The notes: a model not told the origin generated them from the sequence alone. Shown: positions 1 to 12,658, counted from the stretch's first letter. The stretch is 64,000 nucleotides of DNA from Yponomeuta sedellus (GCA_934045075.1 OW203724.1:25743528-25807527); one strand, 5' to 3'. Made by a program: numbers and translations.

Positions 1-411
1 AATCCATTAGTTACACGGTGTCATATAATTATATAAAAGCACCTTTCCTCTCCTCATACCTTCTAGTTTAAATATTATGTCGTAGAGGGAAAAATTAACT
101 TCAAATGCGGTTAAAGTTTTTATAAAAATAAAACCGAAGACTATTTATTGTTAACTTTTTAGCATTGCTCCGGCACCACACCACATCTCAGGAGAAGCGA
201 TTGGCTGAATACCAGCCCAGTCCGAGACTGTCTTTGTCTTTCAATATGCATTTTAATTAAATTTTCAGTCGTCCTTTGCTTTGGTCGCATTTACAAGTCC
301 AATAATTGTAAGTCACACCCCGCGCCTGCCGATAATGATCGAGATCCGAAATACGTCCATGCAAAGTCAAAAGTCTAGAAATATAAAATATATACTTAAT
401 CGTTATCGACC

Positions 412-760
412 CTTGTATGTCCCCACTGCTGGGGCACGGGTCTCTTCCTGCATCGCAGGAAGGTTAGGCCATACTCCACCACGGGGGCCAAGTCCGGGTT
501 GGTGGAGGATTGTAAGACAGTGGCGGGTCGTACTGTCAGAAGTTATCAAGCCGCCCATAAGGCCTCTGACACGGCTTAACGACTGCCATTGTATGACAGC
601 CGGCACCAACGGCTTAACGTGCCTTGCGAAGCACGGAAGTGCTCGGAAAAATGCCACTAGCGGTAGTCACGGGACGCTCACCCATTCCGCACCTGACCGC
701 GCCTGTTGTTGCTTAACCAAGTGATTGATTCCAATCACTCGGTTCGCCTAGGCCACGAGC
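412..760 (+). repeat. Interspersed repeat family R1, longest copy
   Basis: Contains the segment 'CCCACTGCTGGGGCACGGG' followed by blocks shared with copies at 55171-55395 and 59055-59205 (+ strand) and a short piece at 19712-19770 (- strand). This type of segment is common in lepidopteran genomes. The open frames through it on both strands are chance. I cannot assign a transposon class. Confidence 0.75.
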
Positions 761-1547
761 GCTCAAAGCTATACTTAATCAGTGTTTTTTATTAAATATC
801 TCATCTATTACTAAGTATAAGTAATAAGACCTATTTATCATTGGGCATAGAAATTACAGTTAGAAAAAGATAGATATTTCACTATATAGATTATTAATAA
901 TAAAAACGAAACAAAACCTAAAACCTATTTTCTAATTTAAATAAAATATTATATAATTTAGTGATGAAGAAGGCTAATTACTTAGCTACCCACTGAAAAA
1001 GCTCCGCAAAAGCTGAAAAGTCTGAAGCTTTTGTGGTTGCCAAAAAATGTGTGCGGTGATTGTAACTGATACCCGCAACAAAAAACTGTTGAACAAACCT
1101 AAAACACATGTTTCATTTCAAAACTTTTTCTTAACCATAGATTTCAAAAGATTCTTAATATACTTTTAATCCTCATATTGGACATACCTACATGAAGAAA
1201 AACGATATGAGAGTTATGCAAACTATAAAAAACCGAAGACTCATTAAAAAGTATTTTTAAAATAAAATATATCACTTTAAACATAACCAAAATTAGTTAC
1301 CTACACAGCAATAAATAACTCAACTGGTTTTATAGAATTACATTGCTATGCAAGATAAAAGGCTGCTTTCATTACCGTAAAGTTATGGTACGTCTTTTCA
1401 TTATCATCATCAACGAAGGTGATGATGATGAAAATTTGATGTAACTGCATTGCATAGATTAACTCATGATTAACTCACAGATTAACAAGTAGCAAGACAA
1501 AAACAAATTATTATAATAATAATGCTCCTGCTCCTTTTGTCTTGCTC

Positions 1548-1671
1548 CACGTACATCCGTGGTCGCACATCTGTGGTCGCACTCTACTTATCTATAGAAT
1601 CTATAATAGATTCGTAGAGTGCGACCACGAATCTATAATAGATTCGTAGAGTGCGACCACGGATGTACGTG
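1548..1671. repeat. Foldback inverted repeat with internal repeats
   Basis: Two perfect 20-base arms, 'CACGTACATCCGTGGTCGCA' at 1548-1567 and its reverse complement at 1652-1671. Between them 'GTGGTCGCACTCTAC' and its complement recur, as does a 'GAATCTATAATAGATTCG' palindrome. It abuts the MITE at 1673-1780, so the two may be one nested insertion. Confidence 0.7.
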
Positions 1672-1672
1672 A

Positions 1673-1780
1673 GTGCGACAAACTTATCAGACCCGGTGAC
1701 AGCGTCACTTTTCTCATAGTAAACTTGACGTTTCCATACAAAATTTGACACCTCCACCGGGTCAGATAACTTTGTGGCAC
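1673..1780. mobile_element. Short MITE with 26-bp imperfect terminal inverted repeats
   Basis: The left end starts GTGCGACAAACTTATC and the right end, reverse-complemented, starts GTGCCACAAAGTTATC. Both continue into GACCCGGTG. The length is 108 bp and it has no coding capacity. The open frame at 1584-1805 on the - strand crosses it and is not a gene. Confidence 0.65.
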
Positions 1781-2184
1781 TATACGCTACTAATCGGCTA
1801 TGCAATATCGAATTTTCGTAACAAACTATGAATTGGAGTTCTATGAAACGCAGCCTGTCGTCAGCAAAAGACTATCTCGTTGTCTTTGGGCGTTGTGGTT
1901 TTCATTTTTGTGTAATGCCCGTCAAATAACTTACTTTGTTTTGGATCTCGTAGGAAGCTCGTAGGCAGGTGACGCGAGATGTCGCTTACGATTCTTCAGA
2001 CTTAAGTTTAGTTAAATAGATATAAATTCAAATTAGCTCCTGGTCTTTTATGCTGACGTCCATCGCAAACTTATCCCGACTGCACAGATTTTTGTTCTAG
2101 TTATTAGGCATTATATAATTCTATATAAGGAAATAAGGAGTAATGTATTTTAGTATTTTCTAAGGTTAACACGAGCACTAGACA

Positions 2185-2289
2185 TAATAAAAACTGTTTT
2201 TACACGGATTTTACTCGTTTAATTTACAATTTTTTACAATTTTCCGACTTTTTAAACGAGTAAAATCCGCGTCAAAACAGTTTTTATTA
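2185..2289. mobile_element. 105-bp hairpin MITE
   Basis: 36-bp arms (34 of 36 matching) starting TAATAAAAACTG and ending in ACTCGTTT enclose about 33 bases. A 17-bp near-identical direct repeat (core AGTAATGTATTTT) lies at 2135-2151 and 2289-2305. It could be a long target duplication of a larger insertion at 2152-2288, or a remnant tandem repeat. Confidence 0.65.
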
Positions 2290-2309
2290 AAGAGTAATGT
2301 ATTTTTGTG

Positions 2310-3640
2310 TCGCCGACAGCATCTACGAAGGAACCACTCTTGGCATCAAGCTGTTCCAATAGTCGTACTATTCCTCAGAACACAAAAATAAGGAGAAGTG
2401 CCTTGTGGGCGTGGCACTGTCGCCCAACGTTAGCCCATTTGGGCTAACCTCTGCGAAACTTTAAAATATGTCCGTCAATCGCTTCGCGCCAGCCGTCGTA
2501 GTAACATCTGAGAAAAATGCCTAATTGCGCAGTGATTACCTGCAGAAATCGCTGTGATACATGCTATTCAAATACAGGGGAGTGTCTTTTCACCGGTAAA
2601 CCTATTTTACTCAGTATATTCGTCTTTTAAACTACGAAAAATCATAATTATAATAATTACATGTGCAATGTGCATCCCATTACTAAGAACATAAATGGGA
2701 AGTATTTATTACATTGTAGTTACTCCACTGCTGTTTCTATATAGCATTTTCGTGGAGGTTTGCTAACTAGGAAAAGCCAGCCCGCAGTGAACCGTCACGC
2801 AAAACTGATCATTGTTCAATGCGATGTTTCGAGGTACGGCCGCATGTATTTGCCGCGAAATGTCAAATTCACCAGAAGGTCAGCTGGAGACATAGTGATG
2901 GGGTAGTTCCTTTCTTTTCAGACTGATTAAGTATCGATATTATTGAGGCATTTATAATCGTTCGTCCAGACTTCCAAAATTACTAGAACCAATTATTGTA
3001 AGACTAGGTATCTAGTCTTATCGTCGACTATTGCCCGCGACTCCATCTGCGTAGACTTCAGCTTGCGTTGCTAAGGAAGCTTTTATTTTAGTAGAAGGAT
3101 TTTGCCTTATTAAAAACAGGCCTAGCTTCGATCATGTATCTCAAAGAGTTTCTAATAAAGATAAAAAAAAATACGAAAGAAAAATGGATTAAAATACAGA
3201 GGGTATAACTGATTTCCTCTCAAATATAGTACCATTTGCTCCATCTATTTTACAGAGAAGTGTTTCCAGATGCTAAAGTGGGGGAAAAATATTTCCGTGG
3301 GCAGTTCCTACTTTAAAAATACCAGTAATAACGAGTTCTATAAAGGTTGAGGTACCAGTATATTTAAAATCACGATAAAATTTTACATGGTTTAGAATAT
3401 TCAATTATCACTTTATTCTAATCTTCATTTCATATGGACGACGCATAACTCTCCAAAAGAAAGTGTTTCTAAAGAAACAAATCAGGTGATGTGGTTGTGG
3501 TACTAAATCATAGTCTTATATATTTAATTATTTATGTGCGTTATGTTATAATCGAAATTCGATTATGTAATGAAACACAAGTTAAATAAAGCATTTTCAG
3601 TATTTTAATAATTAATTACCATTTAAGATCCGACAAGTTC
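2310..3640. other. Stretch without recognisable gene
   Basis: AT-rich sequence with no convincing open frame or splice structure. The only structure noted is a perfect 20-base palindrome, 'GTTAGCCCATTTGGGCTAAC', at 2429-2448. The preceding stretch 761-1540 is likewise empty. Confidence 0.6.
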
Positions 3641-3659
3641 TCGAATGGAGACCACAATA

Positions 3660-3850
3660 TGGTATGTCGGTACTTGCCTATATGTCATATCGGCAAGTGC
3701 AGCGTCGGACGACAAGATGGAGAGAAGATCTCATCCTAGTCGAAGGAAGACGCTGGATGTAAGCCGCTTTCAACTGGTCTTTTTGGAAATCCATGGAGGA
3801 GGCCTATGTCCAGCAGTGGATATCTTGTGGCTGAATGATGGCGATAATGA
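3660..3850 (+). repeat. 3' fragment of a non-LTR retrotransposon-like repeat
   Basis: One frame reads 'WKSMEEAYVQQWISCG' around the motif GGAGGCCTATGTCCAGCAGTGG. This wording is typical of a very common lepidopteran repeat at the end of retroelement reading frames. Only the tail is present. Confidence 0.6.
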
Positions 3851-3859
3851 AAATATTCT

Positions 3860-5440
3860 CCGTAGGATTTCAGTCTGATGCTGATTTTATTTTTTCAATC
3901 TATATATGTTTCGAAAGTTTCATTGAAATTTTTTTTGACAAGCTTATAAAAGTTCTTACTATTTACTGTATTTTTAATTAGGAAGTTACTTTATTTACAG
4001 GCCCATGATACATTTCAATCACAGTCATAAACATATTCTTTAGTTAATCCTTATAATCCAAGCGTGGCTACTGATTTCCAATATATCGCCGTTACGCAGA
4101 CAAGTGGCAATTTCTTCAGAAAAATGGTTGTTTTTCGAGTTTACACATGTGTTTGTTCTATTTTTTATATAGCTGGGTGAATTATTTTCAGAGAATGAGA
4201 AAGTTATTGCTACTGTATTATTAAAAAGTCAGCACTTCATTCTTTCACCCAACAAAAACTGCTTTACAGAGTCCTAAAAAACTTACCAATATAAGCCAAT
4301 TTGTAAATGGTAATGTAAGTGCATTTCACGTTACATTGGGATTCAAATACTAAATAAAATACAAAGAAATATTCAAGATCCAGGTACAAATGCGTCCCTG
4401 ACCGTGGACATGCTCTTCACAGAAATATTAGCTTTCCATTACCAGGATTCAAACCCAGAAGACCTAGCTTTCCGGACAGCGTCACTACCAAGTATGCTTC
4501 AGTGGTGTTCTGTTCAACAAATTTAACATATAAACATTTTTTATTTATCGTATTAGTATACAGTACAGGGGTCATCATCATTATCAAAATAATCAAATTA
4601 TATATCAGTAGAAATCAAGTTTGCGTCTTTATCATATACTGAAGCCACAAATACTGTCAAAAAGACACGTACTTAATAAATATTTACATTTCACAGGACA
4701 GTAAATTAAAATAGGATTATTTGTTTTAATAATATTTTTTTTGTAAATTTAACATGCTCTGTTTTTTTGTATTATCCCAACACGAAGTATACTGATAATA
4801 AATGAATAACCTCTCATCGGACAATTTTATCGATAGATGTATTATTTGATACAAGTGTTCCATCCCTAAGGAGTTCACCGACGCTGTTGTTTCCGTGTAT
4901 GAGTGTATTCGTACAATTGTTTTTCATAGTGTGCGAACCAATTAAAAGATTAGAACGCTAGTAAATGACTGGACAGACGTGTGCGTGAACCTTATATTTA
5001 CAATATTGTGCATGTGATGAAAACGCACACATATTTAAAAGTGGCGACAGCGGTACCGGACTTATTTCGCGGCTAGGGCATATCTCCTTCTTTCTATGAT
5101 CTGAGTACTATTCCCACGTCTGTGCAGCTATGAAGCTGTATTGTTATTGTGTGATCTCAATGTGCAATGATCCGTGATCTAACTGACACTGCGTCCTTTA
5201 TTCCGGAGTAAAGTGACTTTTCAATAAACATAATGCTAATCGCATTTCAGCAGGTGACGGGTGATGTGATGGCCAGGGTCGGACTGGGCCTAAGGGGCCT
5301 GGGAGGCATTTTGGTTTGGTTTTACTTACATATACCATTAGGTATAATCAACTAATCATAATACATGTTTAATCATTTAACTAAGTATTGTATTTAACTT
5401 AGTCTATTTTAAGTTGTTTTTTGTACTTTTTTGCGATAAT
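3860..5440. other. Stretch without recognisable gene
   Basis: AT-rich. A degenerate B-box-like stretch (GGGTTTGAATCC on the - strand, about 4443-4454) may be the remnant of a tRNA-derived SINE. Nothing else is supported. Confidence 0.5.
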
Positions 5441-5463
5441 TAAACCATTTTTCAATTTCAATT

Positions 5464-5830
5464 TCAATACAGGGGTTTCAAGACCGTTGCATTATGCTCG
5501 TAAAAGAGGCTGTTCGTGTGTCTGGCCGCAGCACTTATGTTTCCCCTACTTGTGTGAGACATTTAATTAATGCTGTGGCATTTAAAGTTATTGATGGCAA
5601 TCATGTAATCTTATTAGGTTTACGTATAGGTGGCAACAGCTGTACTTGGTTTAAGACAACTTGATAAAAGATGGTCAGAGGGGAGACTTTCCGTTGCCTT
5701 TTTCTCCACTACAATACGACCCTAAGGCAGCGGCTTACATTTTACATTGTACATTGACTTTCATCAAACAGAATTTAAATTCTTTACATTGAAATAAATT
5801 TACTTGAACTAATTTAATAGTACCTAATCG
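5464..5830 (+). repeat. Interspersed repeat family R6, copy 1
   Basis: Reads DRCIMLVKEAVRVSGRS in one frame. The same peptide occurs on the - strand at 12829-13136. Its 3' part (TTTTTCTCCACTACAATACG and on) matches 11105-11340 in reverse orientation. The copies therefore surround the first SDR gene. Confidence 0.7.
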
Positions 5831-6212
5831 TTTATTGACCAATGCAAGTACAGGGATCTACAACTAGGAATAGTTACATGAATGACATAAATATACCTAT
5901 AGATTAGGCTCTATCGCCGAGCTAGGCATAAAGCCGTATTACGGCATCCAGCGCCAAATTTCCACTGAATATGGCAAGATAAGATATTCCAATCAATACA
6001 ATGTTTAACAAAGAAATAATTTAGAAGTTTATACAAGTATAAGGTTACAATTAATAACTAAATTATTTTTAATTATCCAACTTCGTTCAAAGTCACGATA
6101 CGGAAAAAAACACTTGCCCAGGCTGGGCCCCGGGGTCAAATACCTACCTAACTCGCTCTATGGTCAGTCCGACGCTGCAACTAACGAAGATAAGTGAAGG
6201 CTACGACCCTGT

Positions 6213-6222
6213 TATATACAAA
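6213..6222 (+). promoter_or_regulatory. TATA-like element of SDR copy A
   Basis: TATATACAAA lies 204 bases upstream of the ATG. It is embedded in a promoter segment shared with copy B, where the counterpart is a better TATA box, TATATATAAA. Conservation of the surrounding bases (CTACGACCCT upstream, ATCGGTCATCCGCCCCGCG downstream) marks the duplicated promoter. Confidence 0.55.
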
Positions 6223-6416
6223 ACATCGGGATAAGTATCGTGTTTATAGTTAGTGTATCATCGGTCATCCGCCCCGCGTCGCGCTGATACCGCTCGCAAA
6301 AATTGCCTCTCCATCAAACAAATATGTAAACAATCAAACGATTTTGATCCGTAATTCCTGGTTATAAAATCTGGCTTCGAACAATCTTCGGGGTGTTTAA
6401 AGAAGATTTAAGAAGT

Positions 6417-8659
6417 ATGGCCATGGCAGATTTCCTCGGAAAAGTGGTACTGGTGACCGGCGCGAGCGCAGGCATCGGCGAGGCGACGGCGCTGCTGTTT
6501 GCACAACACAAGGCGCGCCTGTCGCTGGTGGGGCGGGACGCGGCAAGCCTGCGAGACGTGGCCGAGCGATGCGCCGCCGCCGGCAGCCCCGACGTGCTGA
6601 CAATTATTGCCGATCTCAGCACTGACGACGGCTGTGGGGAGACCGTAAACAAGACGCTTGATCGCTTTGGAAGGTGACTTTGTGATTCACTCATCTGCTT
6701 AAAACTACAGAATTTCGAGGAACTGGGGGAGTAGAGGCATCTATTTGACGATGTATAGTGCTAAGTTAGATTATGTTAGTAATAAAGAAGTACCCACTAC
6801 TACTTATTATATTTTTATTAAAAAAACGTATGTTGCCCAGAACAATGATGTCGTCCATCGGCAAGAAAGGTGTCATTATACAAAAAAAGCAACTATTGGG
6901 AAATCACATTTTTAATATTTTTAGAAATTACTATCGCAATAACTTTATGTAATATTGACAAAAACATTCGGTGAATACTGTGTTGGCTGGAAAAGGGTTA
7001 TCTATTTGACGATCAAATCTTGAGAATTAATTGTAAGTATTTAGAACGTATTTTGTTAACTGGCTAAGAAAGTGTTTTTTTATAAGGGGCTTCATGGGGT
7101 CCTCTAGTTTTTTTCCAAGTCCTAATTTTTTTGTCTTAGACCATAAAAATCACAATTTATATGACTAGGAGATTAATAAGTACTTTTGCAAAAGCAGTCG
7201 TTTTTATTTGTAGCGCTAGTAAGCATTAACGCGCCCTTTAAACGATTAAAGGCTGCCTTAGCTCCCATACGCATCTACTAGCAGGAAGTATTATAGACAG
7301 CTGATAATAAATGAAAGTCTGAAAGATACAGATCAAGAAGACCCACTATTTTATTCTGGAACGAGTATCAAGGAAAAATACAATTTTCATACCACTGCTA
7401 CAATAACATTACACCAAGTCATGTATCAGACATTATCCTGCTTTAATCACCGACTCTCTTTTCTTCATTACCCTCCAACTTCGTCCGCAGATGCGACGTT
7501 CTGGTGAACAACGCCGGCGTGGGCGCACGGACTTGTCTCGAGCTGACAAACATGGCCACCTTCGACCGCGTTTTTGCGACCAACGTGCGCGGCGTCTACA
7601 ACCTGACGCGGCAGCTGGCGCCCGCGCTCGTCGCGGCCAAGGGGAATGTCGTCAACATCTCCGGCGTCATCGGCTCCATGCCCAGTGTTGGGTCGCTGCC
7701 ATACAGTATGGGTAAGGTGGGTCTGGTTAGATTTTATTTTCGGTTAAAAGTATTAAAGTAACATACGCCGACGCTACAGCTCTTAGTGCTTTTTCACCTG
7801 AGGATCTGAAGATTCTGATTCTGGTAGATACAGTCTATTATAAGTGCACCCAAAACGCGAGGATGTCGATGAATCTGGCAAAAGCCTAGTTTATGATATG
7901 AGACGTCAAAGCTTGACGGAGCATCATCCCAAGTAGGTACTAATACAATAAGTAAGGATAGATTGCGCTTATGATAAGTAGACCATTTTTATCACGTCTA
8001 CGTCAGCAGCAAGTAGAACAGCTTTCTCGTGTTTAGGACACGAGATATGTTCTTTAAAGGAGAGATTTTGATCAATAGTTATGCCTAAATATTCAATTGT
8101 TACCGCTTCACCAATATTCAGTCATTCACAAGAAAATTCTTGATTAAAACCACATTTGTGAGCTATACGGGATTGTACCTAATGAAGAGTCAATCTCACA
8201 AAAATAAAGCGTCATAACTTAATGGCTTGGTTCCAGGCTGCCCTGGACCACTTTACCCGCTGCGTTGCGCTGGAGATGGCTCCCAAGGGCGTGCGGGTCA
8301 ACGCGGTGAGCCCAGGAATAACGGTAGGTCTATTCACACTGAACTTCAGACCAATGTTTCTGGACAAATGCAAACTTACATTGCATTTGCAGGTGAGCAA
8401 GTTTGTGACGCGCATGACAGGGCTGAGCGAGGCGCAATACGCGGGGTGGCTGGCGCAGGCGGCGAGCGGGATCCCGATGGGCGCGGTGTGCGAGCCCGGC
8501 GACGTGGCGGCGGCGGTCGTGTTCCTGGCGGGAGCCGGCGCCGGGCGGCTCACCGGCGCCGTGCTGCCGGTCGACGGCGGACTGAGCCTCGCGGGCGGTG
8601 CCGGGAACAGTGACCTCATGAAGCAGCAGATGAAGGAGTTGAAGCAGTGTGGTCGGTGA
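6417..8659 (+). CDS. Short-chain dehydrogenase/reductase, copy A (catalytic Ser replaced by Gly)
   Basis: Four exons: 6417-6673, 7491-7716, 8237-8323 and 8393-8659, all with GT-AG borders and matching phases; 278 aa. It is a classical NAD(P)-dependent SDR of the FabG-like insect type. The cofactor glycine motif TGASAGIG is at residues 14-21, NNAG at 92-95, Tyr157-x-x-x-Lys161 at the active site, and a PVDGG segment lies near the C-terminus. The start is the first in-frame ATG, followed by a second at codon 3. Copy B has Ser at residue 144, the active-site Ser 13 residues before Tyr; here it is Gly (GGC at 7663-7665), and the YSMSK of copy B reads YSMGK. The rest of the protein is nearly identical and open, so this looks like a retained paralogue and not an obvious pseudogene. 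The substrate cannot be inferred. Confidence 0.9.
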
Positions 8660-10080
8660 AATTGAACGCAATATTGACGCCTCCAAAGATACCCATACTC
8701 ATCCTTACATCAAACGTAATTATTTTATGGTGAGCACTGCTTTGACAGTTCCCGACTTATAAAAGAAATCACGGTGAATTTAAGTTTACGTGGTGTTGCT
8801 TGTGCTGTTTTCATTTTATTTCTTTACACAGTTTTTATTTTACGTCGCAATTATTAGTGTAACGAACTTTGACCTCTCTCAAACAGTAGAGTTGAACTAA
8901 ATTTGCCATGGGGCTTACAAATATGACTGTTGGTACAATTAGAAGATAACCAGCATAATCTATCTGTGATAAACTCAGACACCTAGCAAGAAATAATCAC
9001 AAAAAATGCATACCGTAGCCTTTTGTAAGGTACCTACCTAATATGCTTAACTCAACATCAATTGTGGCTAGTATTCTGAGCTGCAGCGTTTTTCCCTTGT
9101 AGCACTTGTGTTCCCATGAGTGTAACCCACTGTAACACGGCAAAATAGTTGTAACATAGCAATAAAATAAATCAACTTATTTGACAGAACATAGGCAGGT
9201 AACACTCTTGGAAGTTACTTGACACCACGTGGCAAGTCTTGAAAGCACCTTGCTCAGGTCATCAGGGCTCTTCGAATTATATACCTACATACAATGTAAT
9301 TTCCTTCTTCATGAATAGATATAATGAAGTGTATATTTAATAGTTGATATGTACATATGAGAATAAATTTTACCTTAACGTAATATTTTAATTTCAGCAT
9401 TTATCTTGTCCTTTATTTCGGCTTCGTCCTTCATTGCATTCAATTTTAATAATTTTATTTTTATCTTATATTTACTTTCCTAACAAATCTAACCGAACGA
9501 TCCGGAGATCTGCCTAATACATACACCCTCTTATTCATTCATGGCTGAAAACGTTACGATCATTTTGTAATACCACTCGCTCCATCTATTGACGACTGGA
9601 AAAGGCGTGTTGTGGACAAATTAAACAAAAACGCCATCTGTGGACAAAAAGCGAGCACATTTGCGGTTTACTACTCGACGATAGAGGTCTCTATGCTTTG
9701 TTTGGGTGCCTTTACCTTTTACGATAGGGAGGACTACACCACAGAGCCGTGTATACGAATAATTGTCAATAGCGTGCTAGAAACTGTTTAAACTTTTTCA
9801 CTGTTATCCGAATCGAGAAAGACAAGACGGGTAAGCCAACGATCGACCTCTTTGGTCTAGCTCCATCGGTGGGTAGGTAACACATGCGATGAGGCGATTA
9901 CCAAGACTCCATACGGTCAGAGTAAAGTTTTCTCAGCTGTGAGGCAGCTGGTAACATTTTCATTCAACAAACTTTTCATTGATTTTTTTTTTCATTTGAT
10001 TTGACAGAAGTCGTGAGTTTGATTCCAGCTAGAAGCCGGCCTCTGTGCTTGATTTGTACAAATAGCCTCAAGTGGCAGTG
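8660..10080. other. 3' flank of SDR copy A, no further gene
   Basis: The first 400 or so bases match the 3' flank of copy B (TGAGCACTGCTTTGACAGTT is shared), so they belong to the duplicated unit. A poly(A) signal candidate AATAAA occurs near 9163. The rest is AT-rich, with a weak tRNA-like B box near 10017-10028. Confidence 0.55.
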
Positions 10081-10525
10081 TAAGATAAGATAAAATATAC
10101 TTTATTGTACCTACCTACATCAGGAAAAAACAAACATTATTAACAAATATAAGTACACCACGGATTAGGAAAAGAAATACGGTAACAGTTGGCGTCCTTA
10201 TTGCTAATTAAAATATACTTATCTATGTATTTTCCCCAGACAACTGACGATGGTGTGTTGTTCAAGAAAAAGTAAGACGGGTAGGTAGTCTGTAAACATG
10301 AATGAGTGCAAATATGAATAAACCCGCATACTTATACTGCCGCGTTATTGACGTATTAGCGAAAAGCAAGCATAAGTAATTAGAACGAAAGAAACGAAAC
10401 GAGAACAAAAAAGTAAAATCGATGAATGTTGATGAAGCGAAAAGGGTTTGCCAAGATCATGGCAACTGGCAAAGCTTGTCTCTGACTTCCTCTTCAAAAT
10501 ACAGGTGTGAGTTTATGTATGATGC
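10081..10525 (+). repeat. Two adjacent repeat fragments (R6-like and R3-like)
   Basis: 10081-10250 carries the 'ACTTTATTGTACC...TTGCTAA' layout of family R6. 10425-10525 reads VDEAKRVCQDHGNWQSL, the same LINE C-terminal peptide family as 49563-49800 and 62585-62806. Both are truncated and non-coding. Confidence 0.55.
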
Positions 10526-11104
10526 AACTAGGTGTTAAGGGGCCTCTAGACGGGCAACACTTTTTGTGAAATATTTGGCTACACTATATCCCGAAAATAC
10601 AAAAAACATTTTAATGCAGCACATGGCTGGAAAATGTATATCCCGGCCATTCCCGGCAACATTTCTACAACAGTATATGGCTCAATATTTTGTCTTTACA
10701 CGGGCTATATGATGGCTTATGCTACCGGCCACACACACAGAGGCTCCATTTCGCTGTTAACTTACCATAACACATAGTTTCGAAGTGGTTATTACATACT
10801 TACTATTATTCACGGATGTCAATTCTATCTCAATATTTTTAAATTTCTAAGCATTTATTTTCTTCACGTTAGAAATAAGTTCCTACCAAGTCGGTATCTC
10901 AAGTAGCCACTTTAAAGTTGTCTTACAAGTAGGTAGGTAGGTACTTAACCACTCAAATGATAGGTACCTACTAAGGTAAAACTTATGATGATTCTTATGA
11001 AGGTTATGCACATTTCCTTATATTTTTCTGCCGTAACGTAATGCTATTATGCTTTTAACTCGCAGGCAGTGACTGTAATACGTAATGTTATGTTTAATTA
11101 AATT

Positions 11105-11340
11105 TAATCATATCAATTCAATTTATTTCAACTTTACATCCGTGATTTCAACGTAAAGAATTTACATTCTGTTTGATGAATGTCAATGTAAAATGAATGG
11201 GCCGTATTGTTGTGGAGAAAAAGGCAGCGGGAAAAAAAACTCTGACCATCTTTTCTCAAGTCATCTTAAACTAAATCATCTATTGCCACCTATGAATATC
11301 ATAAGATTTCACACTTTAACACTTAATTCACTACCTGGGT
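11105..11340 (-). repeat. Interspersed repeat family R6, reverse-oriented copy
   Basis: Shares GTATTGTTGTGGAGAAAAAG and about 100 flanking bases with the reverse complement of 5640-5830. The open frame at 11193-11537 begins in it and is not a gene. Confidence 0.6.
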
Positions 11341-11964
11341 CCAGTGGACCCATACCAAATCTTAAAACACTTGCTATTTCATACTATTCGCGCTCAAGTT
11401 CATGCGCGATCCTGTACCTTCCTGGTTCCTGTAGTGCCGCGCAATGCCGCGCCGAACGCGACAGCGATAGGACGTGCGTACGCGCCGCTCGCAAGGTGAG
11501 TATATATGCTTATATGGGTCCCATGGACCCATACTAGTGAATTGTGTTAGTGCTATCTGCTTTATTACAATCTTTCTTTTTCATGTTTTAGGATACAAAC
11601 ATGGATCGAAATAGACCTGGACCGAGCTCAGTGAACATAAATGATGATAAAGCATCTGAGTTAATAAATAAATATTCACGGACATAATATTACACAGATC
11701 TCGTTAACCCTATACTAAGTACAACTAAATGACTTGTGTTATAGGTGCTTAGTTGACGATAGATTTAGTACAATAAATACATAAATAACATCCAAGACCC
11801 GTGGCATGTGCTAGAAAAATATGCAAGCATTGTTCTGTAAGGGACTAAGTTCAACCATTGCACGTTTTGAATTTTTGTATAGAATATATATAGGTTTCTT
11901 GTTTTTTTTTTTGTTGTATAAGTAAAAGATTTAATAAAAAGTACCTCAAAGAAGTTCCTAATAA

Positions 11965-12658
11965 CATAAAAAATAGCTATTTCCCCTAATAAATGAGTAA
12001 CATTTATATCTTCTTATACTGAGCCTCTTTTGGCATGGCACGGCTTTAAAAAATCACATTTAATATTATCTAAATGTGATTTTTTAAAGCCGCCGTTTTT
12101 TAAAGGCTTTAAAAAATCACATTTAATATTATCTTTATTTTAATATATATTATTTAGGCTGGCAAAAGTTAATACATCCTTCATGGGGCATTGTATACGC
12201 TTCTACAATAAAATCCCTGAAGATATATTAAGTTTGACTGAAGCGCGGTTCAAAAAATGTGTAAAGTACACTTTGTGCCAAAAGAGCTACTATAATATTA
12301 AGGATTATTTAGATGACAATGATGTCTGGAATTCAAGCATGTAAAATTCACGAGTTTTGTAGTATCTGTGTAAATTCTGTTAATTAAGGAATTTGAAAAG
12401 ACTAAGTTTGGAGTTTTTTTGTCCATTTTTTCTCCAAAATGATCCAGATTTTGAAATGGACACCTAGTTTAACTTGTAACGTTCATTAAGCCGCAGTATC
12501 TGCGCTACTTTGAATAAAACCTTTTCATTTCATTTCATTTCATTTCATTTCTTTATAATATTAAATGTGATTTTTAAAGCCGTGCCATGCCAAAAGAGGC
12601 TCAGTATAAGAAGATATAAATGTTACTCATTTACTAGGGGAAATAGCTATTTTTTATG
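11965..12658. mobile_element. Foldback element with about 104-bp inverted arms
   Basis: Left arm 11965-12068 and right arm 12556-12658 are near-perfect reverse complements (both contain GAGCCTCTTTTGGCATGGCA). Next to the left arm is a 21-bp perfect hairpin at 12042-12091 (GGCTTTAAAAAATCACATTTA). A further copy of that half-stem follows at about 12105-12140. The interior is occupied by a LINE 3' tail, so a retroelement probably inserted into a smaller foldback element. Confidence 0.75.
12145..12551 (+). repeat. LINE 3'-terminal fragment, family R4
   Basis: One frame reads RFYNKIPEDILSL, then FKKCVKYTLCQKSYYN, and stops at GTAAAATTC; this is the typical carboxyl end of a non-LTR retrotransposon polyprotein. 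A 3' UTR follows, with CATTTTTTCTCCAAAATGATC, and a (TTTCA)n tail at 12523-12551. Related tails lie at 21365-21735 and 54950-55060. Confidence 0.7.

Noticed and set aside
281..724. 147-codon frame near the window start
   Set aside because: Most of it is the R1 repeat; the same wording recurs at three other places in the window.
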